Assembly: GCA_016840945.1 (NCBI GenBank)
Contig: JAEORJ010000253.1
Span: 1-6,599, forward strand
Source of the DNA: Candidatus Gerdarchaeota archaeon
Lineage (GTDB): Archaea > Asgardarchaeota > Heimdallarchaeia > JABLTI01
Direction: 5' to 3'
DNA length: 6,599 bases
Position numbers and translations under genes: made by a program. Position 1 is the stretch's first letter. Every line of letters starts with the position of its first letter. Under the pieces are notes generated by a model, which saw nothing but the letters and a program-made list of their open reading frames with translations, made no database searches and was not told the origin of the DNA. Positions 6,094 through 6,599 of the stretch are shown piece after piece.

Positions 6094-6599
6094 CTATAAG
6101 ACGCTAATAATCTTACCAAATGCATATGACACTGCATCAAATGCTTTCTTCTTTCCATCATTATAGTAAACCAATCCAAAATGGGAGACCAATCCCCTGT
6201 CAAGTGTGTAACCCCAATTATCTTTTAAGCTATGAATTGCTATACCAGATACATTGAATTCGTTTGGATTAGAAGCTAAGCTAAGCATTTTAGCTATGAA
6301 TTTCGCTTGTGCATCTTCACCAAAATTCAAGGTTTCCATACCAATTTCACTAATCCAAAAATCTTTGGAAGTTGTAACAGACCCATATAATTCAGCAAAT
6401 TCTCTTAATTTATTAAGGCGCCATCCAAAATACACGGGATAAAATACCACCCCTACTGCATCTAAGCTAAGAGTAGTATTTGTTAGTAATTCTTCAAAAA
6501 CAGGCAAACCATCTGAAACTGTTAATACCGTAGAAACAATTTTAGTATTTGGACTTATACTTTTTATCATATTACTAACGTTATATATTTGTGGAATCC
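6094..6599 (-). CDS. C-terminal part of a clan GH-A-like (TIM-barrel) glycoside hydrolase, 5' end outside window
   Basis: The reading frame stays open to the right edge (in-frame codons continue upstream of the Met at 6570), so at least 167 C-terminal residues are seen and that Met is probably internal. Numbered from it, the chain shows the last strands of a (beta/alpha)8 barrel. D-A-V-G-V-V-F-Y-P-V (37-46) looks like strand 6, and D-F-W-I-S-E-I-G-M-E-T (70-80) like strand 7 with E75 in the place of the catalytic nucleophile of clan GH-A enzymes. G-I-A-I-H-S-L-K-D-N-W (109-119) looks like strand 8 ending in the usual Trp. The final K-K-A-F-D-A-V-S-Y-A-F-G-K helix matches the barrel-closing end of many GH-A enzymes. 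The protein likely cleaves a beta-linked sugar, but the acid/base Glu of strand 4 is outside the window, so activity and family (GH2-, GH5-, GH39- or GH53-like) cannot be fixed. Secretion cannot be judged without the N terminus. It could also be a non-catalytic barrel homologue. Confidence 0.65.
   Translation of the reverse strand, partial: IPQIYNVSNMIKSISPNTKIVSTVLTVSDGLPVFEELLTNTTLSLDAVGVVFYPVYFGWRLNKLREFAELYGSVTTSKDFWISEIGMETLNFGEDAQAKFIAKMLSLASNPNEFNVSGIAIHSLKDNWGYTLDRGLVSHFGLVYYNDGKKKAFDAVSYAFGKIISVL

Noticed and set aside
6254..6442. Open frame of 62 codons on the + strand
   Set aside because: Antisense to the conserved barrel strands of the hydrolase-like gene.
1..6599. CRISPR array, tRNA or rRNA gene, insertion sequence or attachment site
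   Set aside because: I saw no regularly spaced repeats of CRISPR length, no tRNA-like cloverleaf or GC-rich RNA gene block, no transposase and no terminal inverted repeats. The only tandem repeat is the short phased A-tract set.

Overview
The window is strongly AT-rich and looks archaeal. Two genes have a TATA-type box at archaeal spacing: for the kinase it lies about 27 nt upstream of an ATG, which fits a leaderless transcript. The two ribosome-binding sites that can be judged resemble those that pair with the archaeal 16S tail. A large soluble multi-PAS/GAF histidine kinase in such a background is common in Methanosarcina-like Euryarchaeota and in Asgard lineages. I lean weakly towards Asgard, but the window holds no marker gene that settles it, and an AT-rich bacterium is not formally excluded.

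Layout from left to right: a small unrecognised helical protein on the + strand (80-511) meets, tail to tail and only 9 bp apart, a roughly 1,000-residue cytosolic sensor histidine kinase on the - strand (521-3562). The remaining genes are also on the - strand: a GT-B glycosyltransferase (3740-5227), a GNAT-family N-acetyltransferase (5385-5942), and the C-terminal part of a TIM-barrel glycoside-hydrolase-like protein that runs off the right edge (6094 onward). The four - strand genes are separated by about 150-180 bp gaps. These gaps hold candidate TATA boxes, a hairpin or U-rich terminator candidates, and a stretch of phased A-tracts. They therefore look like separately expressed neighbours rather than a tight operon.

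Two of the genes concern carbohydrates (the transferase and the hydrolase-like fragment), but their spacing gives only weak grounds for a shared pathway. The kinase has no membrane segment, no receiver domain and no response-regulator gene in the window. It is therefore an orphan soluble sensor whose output cannot be read here. I do not see a clear new multi-gene system. The points most worth a second look are the tandem GAF-PAS duplication in the kinase, the GC-rich hairpin that encloses the acetyltransferase ribosome-binding site, the helically phased A-tracts beside an inverted repeat, and the unusual glycosyltransferase with both a K-V-G-G and an E-x7-E motif.
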